Shown piece by piece: positions 47,226 to 59,289 of a stretch of 64,000 nt of DNA. Origin of the DNA: Polytrichum commune (Eukaryota; Streptophyta; Polytrichopsida; Polytrichales; Polytrichaceae); NCBI GenBank assembly GCA_950295325.1, contig OX485804.1, forward strand, positions 43,958,001 through 44,022,000, written 5' to 3'. A program made the position numbers and the translations under genes. The notes beneath the pieces were generated by a model. It ran no database searches, was not told where the DNA came from, and was given only the letters and a program-made list of their open reading frames with translations. Positions within the stretch are counted from its first letter, which is position 1. Every line of letters begins with the position of its first letter.

Positions 47226-48286
47226 TTCATCCACCTTAGCCTCAACGAGAGTTAAGTAGAATAAGCGCCTACAAGTAACGGACCCTTTGACCACTTGAGA
47301 GCTTGACTTAACATGCATAGAATGTTTCACAAATTAGCAAATCCACAAGTTTGATGCACTTGAGTTCATCAAATTACGATATCATTGGATTTAGACATGA
47401 TTAATGAGAGTGAAGATTTTGATGTAATCTAAAGTGGTCACATATTAGGCTCCCCCCTCGTAGTGGGCAGTGTTGATGGTTGATTTTTGGGTCTCTTTCA
47501 ACCAACACCACCATGTTTTATGCTCTTAGAATAATAGAACTTGTGTCATATCGAACTTACGTGGCTTGACTTTGAAGCATAAATTCAACCTCTACTAGTA
47601 ACCTTTGGCTTTCAACAACGGAGCTTCCAATGATCCATTGGAGACAATAGTGTTGTTTGTTAACCCTCTTGGATTGGGGGTTTTGTTGGGAGTGTTTATT
47701 AGGGGGCTAGCTCATCATGTTTCAAGGGCACTCGCTCATTTCTTGAAGTAAATTGGGAATGAGTCATTTCTTTTTCTTCTTTCCTTGTCCCGAGGGTTTA
47801 AAACGTGTTTCGGTTCAAGTATGTGGGCTTTACTTGTCACAAACAAGTGGATTTCAAAGTCCATTTAGATGGTGGTGGATGATTTTCTAGTAGCTCATTC
47901 TAAACAATTGGCCAAATAGGATTTCGAGCATTTGATTGTTATATTACGAGGGCCCACAGAACGAGAGTTGATACACTGAGTAATGTTATGATGACACTAG
48001 TATTTGGGGCTAAAAGTATTATTACTAAACTGGCATGCCCACATGTGTGTGGTTTTACTGTTGAGCCAAGGTGGAGTTTAACATGGTAGTTGTTAATAGC
48101 CAATGAAATATCCCACAAGCCCCGAATCATTAAGATTTAAGTTTTACTAAGGTAGATGAGGCTAATTCAATTGGGTTCCTTAGTTGGAGACCTATTTTTG
48201 GCTCCTAATTGGCGGTACAATCGCATTAATTTGGTGGGTGAATAATACATGATGATTTAGCCGCCTTCTTGATGATATTTGGATTA
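47226..48286. other. intergenic DNA
   Basis: No supported feature. It ends with the TTA that forms the left target duplication of the Harbinger element. Confidence 0.45.
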
Positions 48287-51056
48287 GGGCCGGTTTATAC
48301 CATGAACCATGAAGTTGGACCATGGAAGATGTTATTTTCCCATGGTCTAACTTGATGGTCTAGCTTTCATGGTTCAACTTCTTAAAGAATCAATTTACAA
48401 AGCCTTTGGACCCCTCACTAGGTATAAACCAAATGTGGACCAGGAGGAATGACCATACACCAAAGAATGAATGAACTAATTTCTTTTAATATGTGCCAAA
48501 AAATGATAGTTTGGAAAATCAAGTTTGACCACTCTTTTGGGTTAACTTCTTGTTTTGTTTGTTTTCACCTTAAATTTTAGTAAGCAAGGTTGCAATGGAG
48601 GAGAGAAGGATGAGCATTATTTTTTCTTTTACGATTATTGTGAAACATGTTGTGGACATTCAAGCGTTGTTTTTGCAAGGAGAATGTGAGAAGTTTGTAA
48701 TTTTCAACTTGGTTTATGAGAGTATGGGGTGTAGAGATAGGAGCATATAGAGTCAAGAACGGATGTACGGATTTGTAAATTACTTTTTATTGGGTTCGTG
48801 AACGAAGAAAGAATTTAGGAAGCGAACTCGAGTGAAATATATTATATTCATATTTTTGTGTGAGAGGTTGGACCCATATTTGAAGAAAAATAATATCCGT
48901 TTTAGGGTTACAGTGCCGGTGCAAGAGAGGGTAGCAATGTCATTGCATAGATTGGGTAGCGGTGATGGATTGCAAAACATAAGTGACTTGTATGAAATTC
49001 ATAGGAACACCATGTCAAAAATAGTAAAGAAATTTTGTAGAGATGATAGGAAACATTTTTCTACTAGTTTTTGTGCAAACTCCATGTGAATCATGGTTTA
49101 GGGTTTTAGCTTCAAGGTTTGAGCAGTCACATGGTATACCTTACACTATAGGGGCAATAGATGATTCATATATTCATGTTTTAGCCCCGGTAGTTGGCAG
49201 AGAATACTACTACTATAGGAAGTTTTTTCCATTCAACAAATTTACAGGGAATTTTTGAGCCAAATCGTATGTTCTGAAAGACAGTCCAATTGATGATGAC
49301 GTAAATGATAAAGAGTTAATTTTTTTTACTGAGAAAAAATAAAAAGATAAATGATATTCTTCGTGAAGCTACAATGATACAAAATTTACTCGTAGAAAGT
49401 TTGTGATAATATAAATTATGAAATAAATCTAGCATATTAAATACATATGGCGATGGTGGAGCTGATACACTAGAATATTAACTAGAATTTATCTACAAGA
49501 GTAGATTTCCCATGTTCTTTAAGAAATTTGTAGATTCTTGAAATAAAACAAGAATAATTCTAGAATTATCAACAACTTGCTATAAAAAACCTTTAATATT
49601 TTCTTGAATTTTTATTTTTATTTTTTCGTGATCTTGAAGTTATTGGTGTTGTTACTATAGTTGTTTGACATGCTATAGGTGTAAGCAAATAATACAGTAA
49701 ACAAATTTTGCATGTGAGGGCGTTCAAACCCACGTCTCTTCGGTTCAAAACTATTTTATCTTTTCCGTCTAACCATTAATATGTCTCTTATTTTTCTTCT
49801 TACCTACTAACATTGTTTTTATGTATTCTAATTTGTTTTATGATGATTTGTTTACATTACAATTTTTATGTTGTTTTTATCTGCTATATGTCTTGATTTT
49901 TTAAGAAGGCCTTGGTTTTGGAGGGAAGGGGTATAGGGGCTATACGGCTAAGGCCAAACTTTTCTATGGCCTCATGATATGGCACACATATAATCACATA
50001 CTACCTCATATATCCACATTCAACTTCATACAACTTTATTTTTATGTAAATTATTTGCATTGATGTTTCAAAAAAATTACTCATATATATGAAAATTTAT
50101 GGACGTCAATTTTTTTTTTATCTTGTTTGTTTATTTATTTTTACAAATTTTTCGTCCATCTCACCTTGAATAACAATTAGGTGATGCACTTTGAAATTAT
50201 TCCACTTCATTTTTGTCATTTCTTATTCATATTTTTTTCTTCTTCAGATTCATCGACTTGAATGACATCGTTTTTCATTTTCTTCATTTTCTTCATTTTT
50301 TTTGTTGTTGTTCGTATTTTTGTATGTACTTGTTTCTTTATTATTGTTGTTGCTGCCATTTTTTTAATTTCTTAGAAGATCCCAACTATAGGATGATTCT
50401 CTAATTGTCGTTATTGCAAAAAAATGAACATAGATATAATTGGCGGAGGTTGAAATGCACTAAAATGAGAGGAGAGCATATTAGGATCATGTAACATTTG
50501 AGAAATCAACGATTAGTTGCTTTGAAAAATTAGAGCTAATAGTTCTTGCATCCATTGTAAATTATGTGACCACTCTCCTTGCGACTCTCTACATAACTCC
50601 TCATCAGGAGTATATCCCTTTATGATTGTAAAACCATATTTATTCATTACTATCCAAACTATATTACGACAAGGATGCAAGAGAAATAAAAGATTGTTGG
50701 AAACAACAACCTTATATATTGTGTTTTCAAAATATAATGTTATTTTGTAATAAAGGGAAGCCGCCATATAATCTACAATTCCCAAAAAAAATCATTAAAA
50801 ATATACTATAATGACATTTATCTACCATGGCCCCCTGCCTTTTCCAACCATACCACCTTTTGTTTCTTTCACTGCAAAACTCATTGGACCATGTCAGTGT
50901 ATTATGTAGGCCTTAAAATATGTCTGTTGGGAACCTCGACCTTCATGGTCACTTTCACATTTTTTCTTTGGTGTAAACTATAGTGGTCCCAAGACGAGTT
51001 CAATTGCTCATACAACATCCTGGGATGACTTCATGGTCCATGGTGTAAACCGGCCC
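48287..51056 (+). mobile_element. 2.77-kb PIF/Harbinger transposon, decayed
   Basis: Terminal inverted repeats (GGGCCGGTTTATACCATG at the left; the complement of CATGGTGTAAACCGGCCC at the right) are flanked by a perfect TTA duplication at 48284-48286 and 51057-51059. Both subterminal regions match the MITE at 13831-14326. The interior holds a transposase remnant at 48800-49258 followed by ~1.6 kb of AT-rich DNA. One 90-codon minus-strand frame in it (50513-50785) is unrecognised and does not show the Myb/SANT domain expected of the second Harbinger ORF. The element is structurally complete but coding-dead. Confidence 0.88.
48800..49258 (+). pseudogene. broken PIF/Harbinger transposase (DDE_4 type)
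   Basis: The first frame (48832-49089) contains 'TRVKYIIF' leading into 'LCERLDPYLKK', then 'VPVQERVAMSLHRLGSGD' and 'NTMSKIVKKFC'. This is the N-terminal helix-turn-helix part of plant Harbinger transposases. A frameshift near 49050-49080 leads to the next frame (49043-49258). That frame has 'WFRVLASRFEQSHGIPYTIG' and 'AIDDSYIHVLAPV', with the first catalytic Asp in the family's GAIDGTHI position. The reading ends at a stop after 49255. The second and third catalytic acidic residues were not found downstream. The transposase is truncated and cannot be active. Confidence 0.82.
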
Positions 51057-51804
51057 TTAGTCACTTTTGCAAAAAGTCAAATCACACTCATCATCCTTCA
51101 TAATGAGGAGTGTTATCCACCATGCTATGACACACTTGATTTTGTGCCCAAGGTGGGAAAATTAGGAGGCATCATGTGGTTGCGAGGTGTTGACCAACTT
51201 GTATTGTGGGTATTCTATAATGAATAAATAATTTGGCAACATTTTATTTTACATGCGGCCAATTTAGAGACATGGCACAACCAACACTAACATTAAACAT
51301 AGGCAAATGAGCCATGTGGAATCTACTAATGATGTTGTCCACTTACACAACATTGAACGATTAAAAGAGTTTCACCTTGTAACACCACATTTGGAAGTAG
51401 AGAATCTTTGATTCCGGAGCCTAGACCAACACCTTCCTCAACTCCGATTTCAACGATTTCAAATTCTTTGATCTCGATTCACAATTGTTGACCTATTGAA
51501 GCTTCTAATGCTCGAATCCATTAGTTGAACGATCCCACAGAGCTAGAGGTATCCACATTAGCCTCATCTACCTTATGTCGACTATTACGTAGCAACTATG
51601 CCTCAACTGTAGAATTTGTGTGCACCAACACTCTGCACCATAAAACCCTCCGGTAGAAAGAAATCATCACAAATATGGGCTTCAACAACTTCAAGATCAC
51701 ACAATGGCCATTCTAAATAGTAAATGGCAGTTCGGCGGCTCTCCCCCATGTGCAATTGGAAACGACATTTCTCCATATTAGCTCCAAACACCCTCATTTG
51801 CAAT
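51057..51804. other. intergenic DNA
   Basis: No supported gene. The minus-strand frame 51603-51821 runs into the tandem duplication that follows and may be the same relic. Confidence 0.4.
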
Positions 51805-52326
51805 TTGCAATTTGGCAACAAGACTCAACATTTGTATGCATCAGTGTTCACAAGTTTAGCTTAGTTCACTGCATTGGGCAACAACATCTCGAATTGCAGG
51901 GTCTAACTGATTCATTCTCACACAATTGTGACAAAATCCCCCTTTGTAAGATGGAAGAGGCGGCAACTCCAAAGTATAGGCATCTTTGCTTCTCCCTAAA
52001 TATGTCACCGCAAGAGTTTATCTCAACTGATTGCGTCCTTCATTCATGCCAACACTAGAGATTGGTGCAATTCAGCAACAAGACTCACCATTTGTATGCA
52101 TCAGCATTCACAAGTTTAGTTTAGCTCATTGCACTGGGCACACAATGTCTTGAATTATAGGGTCAAACTGATTCATTCTCACACAATTGTGACAAAATCT
52201 CCCTTTGTCATGTGGAACATGCGGCAACTCCAAAGTATAGGCATTTGTGTTTCTACCTAAATTTGTCACCGCAAGAGTTTTTCTCACCCGATTGCGTCCC
52301 TCATTCATGCCAACACTAGAGATTGG
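51805..52326 (-). repeat. 260-bp tandem duplication within an unknown coding relic
   Basis: Two direct copies (51805-52064 and 52065-52326) are offset by 260 bp, with long matching stretches ('attcattctcacacaattgt', 'gcggcaactccaaagtatag', 'tgccaacactagagattggt'). On the minus strand copy 2 stays open inside a 128-codon frame (52126-52512). That frame reads 'GMNEGRNRVRKTLAVTNLGR' and a 'CHNCVRMNQ' segment. Copy 1 gives the same peptide pattern with a stop. The shared Cys-x2-Cys hints at a former protein-coding origin. The family is not recognised. Confidence 0.6.
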
Positions 52327-54244
52327 TGTTCTCTCTCTCTTGATGTGAGTTATCTTAGTGGCAACTAAGAAATTGATTTGAACTTTGCATTGTAGTAGAC
52401 CTCTCTCCCACCAAGAAGGAGGGAGATACATTGGATATGGGTAACAACACTCTTGGTATTTGCTAATACCATGTGGGAGGTGCAGCAAAACACAACTGGT
52501 GTTTGCAAGCAAGTGTCAACAATTTAGCTAAAAGAACGGCCAAGTGCTAGTGGTCATTTAGGTAAGATTGCAGAAATTGTCCCAAACCTCTACCCTCCTC
52601 CCTCCCTCCCCCCTCCCCCCCCCCCCCCAAAAAAGTGTGTGGTGTGAACAAACTTGTTGTGTAATTGGTTCCGACATCTTAACTAGTGTTACATTGTTAG
52701 GTAGGGTTAGATAAGGAGAGACATTAACCTCCAAAAGGTTGTGATGTAAGCATGTGCAATAACTCATGCCATGCTTTCCATATTATGAAAGAGACCTCCC
52801 AAACTTTGTCCATAGCATGTTTTTATGTCATAATGTGTTTGGGTCAGTGATATGGTTGACCATGAAAAACATGGCATTGCATTAATAAAATTCAAAAATA
52901 GATTTCCGGTCATTTCGGATGATTGGCACAAATAATCAATGTTTACTCTATTCAATAATGTTTCTAGTTTATTTGTTGTTTGCTATTAGGAAGGCAAACA
53001 CCGTCACCAACAAAGATGTGTTTCAATCCAACACCTCCAATAATGAGAAATCTACGTCAACATCTGAACTTTGGTAGTTAGCATCATCAAGTGATTACTC
53101 GTTTTTTGGAAATTGTATTCAACCTAGAATGTGACCGATTAACTCTACCATGCAACTAAATTCATGAATGCCCTAACACGATTTGAAAGTGGTTGCACCC
53201 ACCAACTCTACAAGTTTCTCAAATGGTTTATTTGGAAGAACGAGTGTCCAAAAAAATGCAACATGTGACTCAACATGGGAGTGGCAGGAACTTTAATGTA
53301 AGCAACAAAATTGTTTTCCATGGAAGGCCTCACAAAGCAAATTTATGGACATAAAATGTTGAGAAATTCATGGAAAATTACCACACTCCGAAATGGTATT
53401 GGAATTTTGCTACTTCCTTCACACACATGTGCAAAGTACCCAAAACTCCAAACATTGAAGATCCTAAATTTTTCCAAACAAGACATGTCTACCTTTAGAT
53501 GGGTCACATTGCATCACACAACCCCTAAAGGTAAGGTTCTAGGTCTTGCATGATTATATAGGTGTCTAGTTTGTCTAGACATCAACATAGAAAGTAAATA
53601 ATGTGCCAAGTTTATTCTAGGCAACACAAATAAGGGTATTTGACATGTAATTGGAGATTAAGTCTTGTCTATTTTTCACTCAAATTTTATGTAAAGGTGG
53701 TGACTCAACTAACAAAATCCATTGACAACAATGTATCACAATTGCTATCAAAAATTTATTCATTATTGATAATATTGATTTTGTCAACCATTTCATCTTT
53801 TCGTACCACCTAAACCATGGCACGTGTAGAATATTCTAAGAACATCAATCATACGCAAGCATTGGCACAAGCATTATCATTATTCTTGCAAGTTGCTCAT
53901 ATGTTTTGATGTGAATCATATATTATCCAGACCACGGACAAGGCCTAAAAGTTATGCATTTGGATGTTTGTATGCCAAATGATTGTATGTTGCTTGATAA
54001 TATGTAGCATGATCATATGTTGGATGTCACATATTCTCTAAGAACCCTACGTTGCATATATCTTACGGGTGAGGGTGTAACCATTGAGAACAATAACCTA
54101 TGTTGATTCGCTCCTTTTAGTCAACAACAAGAGAGTATCCAAAGGATGTCAACAAACTTACATGCATATGTGTAGATCAAGTTGCATTTTGTGATGATAT
54201 CTAGAGATTTATCATAACTATTTGGTCATATTGATTGTCCAATA
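52327..54244. other. intergenic DNA
   Basis: No gene or confident repeat is seen. A long C homopolymer lies at about 52605-52628. Confidence 0.45.
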
Positions 54245-54787
54245 CTCCCTCCGTTTCATATCAAAAGTTACGTTTGGACATAATTTGCGTTACGAAACAA
54301 AAGATACGTTTGGTGAAATTTCTTTCAAACTTCGTCAAACGAATTGGAATGTTGCTATAAACAATGTAAATGTTGTTGCTGATGAACTACCAAGTCAATC
54401 AACTAATTTGTAACGGATAATTCTACCAAGTCAATCAACTCCATCTCCACTCCGTGAGCATCACCGTCAACATTGATTTCATCAGAAATGGACATCGCCA
54501 TGCCGTTTCTTCTCAAAAACCCTAACCCTAAACACAAACCTTAAGGAGCACGAGTCTCGACCTCACTACTCATTAGCAAATGAGCTTCGGTGCCATCCGC
54601 CCAAAATGACGGGCTTCCAATGAAATTGGCGTTTAAAAAAATTTGATTTTTTTTTGGACACCCCTAGCTCACCGGAAAGTGCTTAGTGAGAGCTATACAA
54701 CGCACACAATTTCGTGATAAAATGCGAAAAATGACCTTAATCCCACATATTTAGTGAAACATAACTTTTGATATGAAACGGAGGGAG
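54245..54787. mobile_element. Stowaway (Tc1/mariner) MITE
   Basis: The 543-bp element is bounded by inverted repeats of about 31 bp with one mismatch, starting CTCCCTCCGTTTCATATC. A TA dinucleotide duplication flanks it (54243-54244 and 54788-54789). Both the TIR sequence and the TA target are the hallmarks of plant Stowaway MITEs, which are mobilised in trans by mariner-like transposases. It is non-coding. An 'aaaccctaaccctaaa' stretch inside (near 54518-54534) resembles plant telomere repeat but is only two to three units long. Confidence 0.92.
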
Positions 54788-57184
54788 TACATGTTATGTC
54801 CAGGCCTTGGGACACAATTTCATTGAGTCATACCTTGCAATGATTTCTTTTGGTGATATTTGCAAAGCCCAATCTTATACAATATTTTTGGCATGTCAAG
54901 ACATAGATTTTAGCTTTTGTTTGCATGAATGCAATCTTCAACTGCTTTATAACAACCTTTTCTCTTGAAGTAATGAACATTCAAGCATTGGAAAGACTTT
55001 CATCTCATGCCATCTCAATTTTCCAGAAGCACCATTTGACCCTCCTTTGATCTTTAAGGGTCAAGAGGAGTGACCACATAAGTCTCATATCCCTTACGTG
55101 GGCACTAGTAGTGTGACACCTATATTTGAGTGGTAGATGTTAAGGCTTATTATCAAAAGAATCTCCACTTTCACCCTTTATAGCTTATTCACTCCAGTTT
55201 TGAAACCTAAAATGACAGTCTTCAAGTTTGTGCCTTGCCTTAAACAAAATCAATTTGATTATGGTTGTCAAATGATAGCTTTTGGATTGATTGTTGAGTC
55301 ATGCATTATCACATATGCCTCCTAACTGTGTTAACTATTGACTTGGGAATGCTAACTATAACATGAGCACATAGTTCAATCTCATTATAAAACAAGGTTT
55401 TTTTGTTGTCCAATATTTACCTACGAGTCATGCAATATACCATTAAAATATATGTGTTCAACTAAGAAGAGTGACCACACAAGGCACATTTAAAGGTAAG
55501 GTACTTGCCAAGTATGTGGGCCTCATGTGGAGGCTCTTCTACATTGGACACATGTATTTGAGCAGTATGTGACAAGACTTGTAGTCAAGAATGGACACTA
55601 AATTTAAAGTAGATTCTAGTGTCCATTCAATGAAGTGTCAAAGACACATGTTACAACTCTTGATGAGATTAAACTACGTACTCAAAATCTAGACATCATT
55701 CCAGGCTCAATAGTCAACAACACAATTGGAGGGAGAAAAATAATCTTCACTTTGACCTTCCGCAAGTTTTGCACCTCAACTGTGGTTATGAAACTTATAA
55801 TGATGATTGGACATTGTGATTCTCAATCACTTTTCGGATAAGCCATATTTTGGTCCAGTCCAATGGCCAAAATGACCTATTTACTTGGAAATGCCCACAA
55901 CAAGGTAGATGATGTGCTAACTACTATCACTTTAAGCGCTACATGTTGTTGTTATTCAATTGATGACGTTTTAGGTACTTTCTAGATTAGCAATTGAAAG
56001 GGGATTCCAACACATGGCCAAAGTACATATTGACTAAATTCCATGTGCAATAGTTATAGTGGGTTCAAAGTTTTACAGGCAATTGATCCAAAACTAGTAC
56101 ATGAGAGTACAAGCATGGTAAAGTGGACAACTCTTGATCTTTGCATGTGCTTAAGTGAAAGTAATTTCAAAACTATACACTAACTTTAAAAAGTTTCTGA
56201 AAGAAAGATCCTAAACATCTAAAAAAAGAATATTAAGTTACAAATCCAAGCAATTAATGTTGACAAAAACAAGCTCCAAGAATTCTACATATTTTAGAAG
56301 ATGGTGCAAGCGGTGTGCAAATGGTGATATTGAACAAGTAATTGTCAAAAAATTGTTTAAAATATGATAAAATTACATTGAATCGATGATTTTCTGCATA
56401 ATGTTTTTGAGGATGACCTCAAGTTTATAATGAATTCAAGGAATATGAATGAAAAATCAAGCTCAAAATAGTTAAGGCATGAAATTTACATCCAAAACCA
56501 AATCTAGCCACTTGCTTTTGAGCATTACTTTAATGATAAGTTTCGAAGATCTCATCTTGGTATTCTACATTGGAGTACTTAACACAAAAATGAGGTCACG
56601 ATGAATAATAATTCACTTTCAACAACATTTTGATACTAGTTTAAGGCGTTTGACCATAAAACCTACAGTTTCAAGATATTGGAGCACATTTTTGGTCAAC
56701 TTTACCATGCTTGCACCCATAAGTATGATGCTAAGGTGTTGCACATTCTCGTAATCGATTTGTAATTGTTGTGCAAGATTTTAGGGTGTTGGTTCAAGCA
56801 CTCCTTATTTTAGATCCTACATACCAATTTCAGTATTGCATTGTCTTTATGTTTAGAGCCATTCATGTATCTATAATGAGGATTTCACTGTTTTAACATT
56901 ATTTTTGTTTTGGATACCATTCATGTCTACATACCATGCAATATAACTTCATACTTAGGTAACATTGCCTTAATATTAATATGATTTGAAATGGTATTGA
57001 CCCAATTAAAAACTTGGATATAGAAAGATTTTCTCTTCTTGAGATACCTATCAAATATCAATTGCAGTTTTGATACTCACGGGTAGGTTCTTTGATACCA
57101 AACCTGATGTTGATGATTCATGCTCATACATTCATCTACAATATATACCAAACCAACACTACCACTTATATTGTAATATCTTAA
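54788..57184. other. intergenic DNA with a possible family E remnant
   Basis: Positions about 55535-55800 follow the family E order loosely ('ggacacatgtatttgagcag', 'caggctcaatagtcaacaac', 'aatcttcactttgacc'). No gene is recognised. Confidence 0.4.
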
Positions 57185-57905
57185 TTGAAGTAGCCCACTT
57201 CAATTTCTTATCTTAATTAGACACCTGTATTTGAGTGGTATGCAGTTTGGTCTGACTCCAAGGACAATTTTGAAAAAAACATGTGTTCAAAAGAAGTTGG
57301 ACCACGCGCTCAAACCACATTAACCATTCTAGGCTCATTAATCACTGCAATTAGGGGGACCTACATGACCATTACATGAGCACACAAATTTTCACTTTGA
57401 CAAAGAATAAGATATTCATATGAGCTCCATAAATCACAAAGAAAGTGGCTATGGCCTCGATTTAGATATTCTAACCATCTCGTCCTAATTGTTTGCTTCA
57501 TATCCTAGGAGAAATAAGGTCGAGGCATCCACATTCAACCATGTCCATCTAACCGCTCACTAGGGTCATGTAATGCTGACATAGATGAGATCTATATTTT
57601 TTAGGCGAATGAAAGTAAGGCTTATATGGTGGCAACTTGTGATTGGTTACCCTCATAAAAGTTTTGACAACTGTCATAGCCAAGCATTAGCATTTAGATG
57701 AGCGGTTATGGATTAACCTATAAATCGGTTATGTGTTAACCTAACTTTACCACTTCAAAATATATAGCAATTTCAGTATAGAGATTCTTTTTCTTTTTTG
57801 TTTTGCATTCTCCTTAGGGTTCATTTCCCTTCGCTATATAAATAATTACCCGCTATTACTCCTCCTCAACGGATGCAAACTCTCTTGTTTGATCGGTTAT
57901 GGGTG
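57185..57905 (+). repeat. dispersed repeats E (copy E4) and I (copy I2), LTR-like
   Basis: Positions 57185-57545 match E1-E3 ('gacacctgtatttgagtgg', 'ttggtctgactccaagga', 'acatgtgttcaaaagaag', 'ggctcattaatcac', 'gaaagtggctatggcctcga'). Positions 57626-57905 match repeat I at 5775-6056. A TATA-like box (ctatataaataa, near 57834-57845) precedes a conserved block, which fits the promoter region of an LTR. The segment ends close to the CFIm68 promoter. Confidence 0.6.
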
Positions 57906-59289
57906 CCCCAACCTTACATAGTCTAGTCGGAGGAAGAAGTAACCATTTAAGACCCGTATGTATACCATTTACCGCACCTCTAGTCACATTACCAATTTGC
58001 TTTCATACGGTTGGTCAAGCGAGAGCTTTTGAAACGATTGTCGAGTCGTGCAGTGTGAAAAGGACGATTTCAAGGGCACGCGGCGAACGAAGAGCGAACG
58101 AGAGCGAGCAGGCAGGCCACCCTCAGGAGGCAAGACGGGGAACAAAACGAAGCCGAAGCAAATCGGGTCGGTAGGTCGGGCTCGGAAGGAATCGGAATCG
58201 CGCAATTAGGGCGAGGAACGAGGCTCCAAAGGCTGCTGCCGGATGTATCCAGCCATCGCGCGCATTCGGCACTCAACTTAACTTAGTGGGTGAGGGTTTC
58301 TACAGACCATTAGTCACTCACTTAACTTAACTTGCAAATCGGCGAAGGGCCGCCCCTCTCTCTTCTCTCATGCCCCCTTCGTTTGTTGGCAGAGTGCACT
58401 TTCGTTTTGTAGGATTTTTCGGACATTGAGAGCTTCTGTTTCCGCGGAGGTTGGGGTGGGTAGGGTTTGAGAGTTTCTGTGGAAGCGCCGTGTTGGCATT
58501 CCCCCATTCCGTTGCTATTTCGTCATGGTGAGGGGAGCTCTAGGGTTTTGGTTCGGCGGAGCTTTGAAGTAGAGGGTTTGCGAGGGTGAGCGAGGGACGG
58601 ACGGACGGACGGACGGGAAGGTTCCCATTCCGTTGGAGGCGCTGCATGTGTGGTGCGGACGGAATTTCGGTGACGCATTGTGTTTGTGTGGTCAGCGGGC
58701 GGCCGCAGCTGTCGTAGGGTTCAGGGGGGAGCGAGATTCGTGGCGGGTGAGTGGAGAATCATCAGCGTGGTGTCTGGATGGTGATGCATGTATGTAGGAG
58801 TGTAGGACGCCGCATGGTGCATGTGGTAGATGGTGTCCTGCACAATGCTGTGGTGTGCCATGGTGGAAGTATTGTTGGACTTATCTTAGGGTTTATTTTT
58901 GGTGACTGTGAGTGAGTGAGTGCCTGTTTGAATTGTATGCTCGGGGTTGAATGGCTACTTGTTTTTGTGGAGCCTGTCAATGCGTCTTGAAGTTTTTGTA
59001 AGTGTTTTGAGAGGCAGCACCTATGCTTTTGGATGTGCGACATTAATATTTCTGAGGGTGTAGGAGGAGGAGGTTTGGGCGCTTGAAGATTAAAAAGCTG
59101 AAGAAATCTGGATATCATGAGGAGAAGCTCAAGTGGAATCATGTAATGGGTGTATAGTCTGTGTATTTGCAATTCAGGGATTCCAGACTGGCCTGTTGAG
59201 CTGGAATAGGATGGGTGGACTGTAACCCTAGCAGAGTATTTTACAACCGATTTCGATTTTGATATTTCTTTCTAGAGGATTCCTGCGTC
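57906..59289 (+). promoter_or_regulatory. promoter/5' leader of the CFIm68 gene, with a likely leader intron
   Basis: GC content rises sharply from about 58030. A (GGAC)n run lies at about 58597-58617. A consensus donor (gtgagt, 58747) and an acceptor (polypyrimidine then tctag, ending at 59275) fit a 529-bp intron in the 5' untranslated region, placing the 3' splice site 14 nt before the ATG. The transcription start is not determined. Short open frames on both strands are not supported as genes. Confidence 0.45.

Noticed and set aside
50513-50785. 90-codon minus-strand frame as the Myb-like second gene of the Harbinger element
   Set aside because: The position is suggestive, but the tryptophan pattern of a Myb/SANT domain is absent, so it is left unassigned.
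54518-54534. Interstitial telomere repeat
   Set aside because: Only two to three imperfect CCCTAAA units are present inside a MITE, too few to be meaningful.
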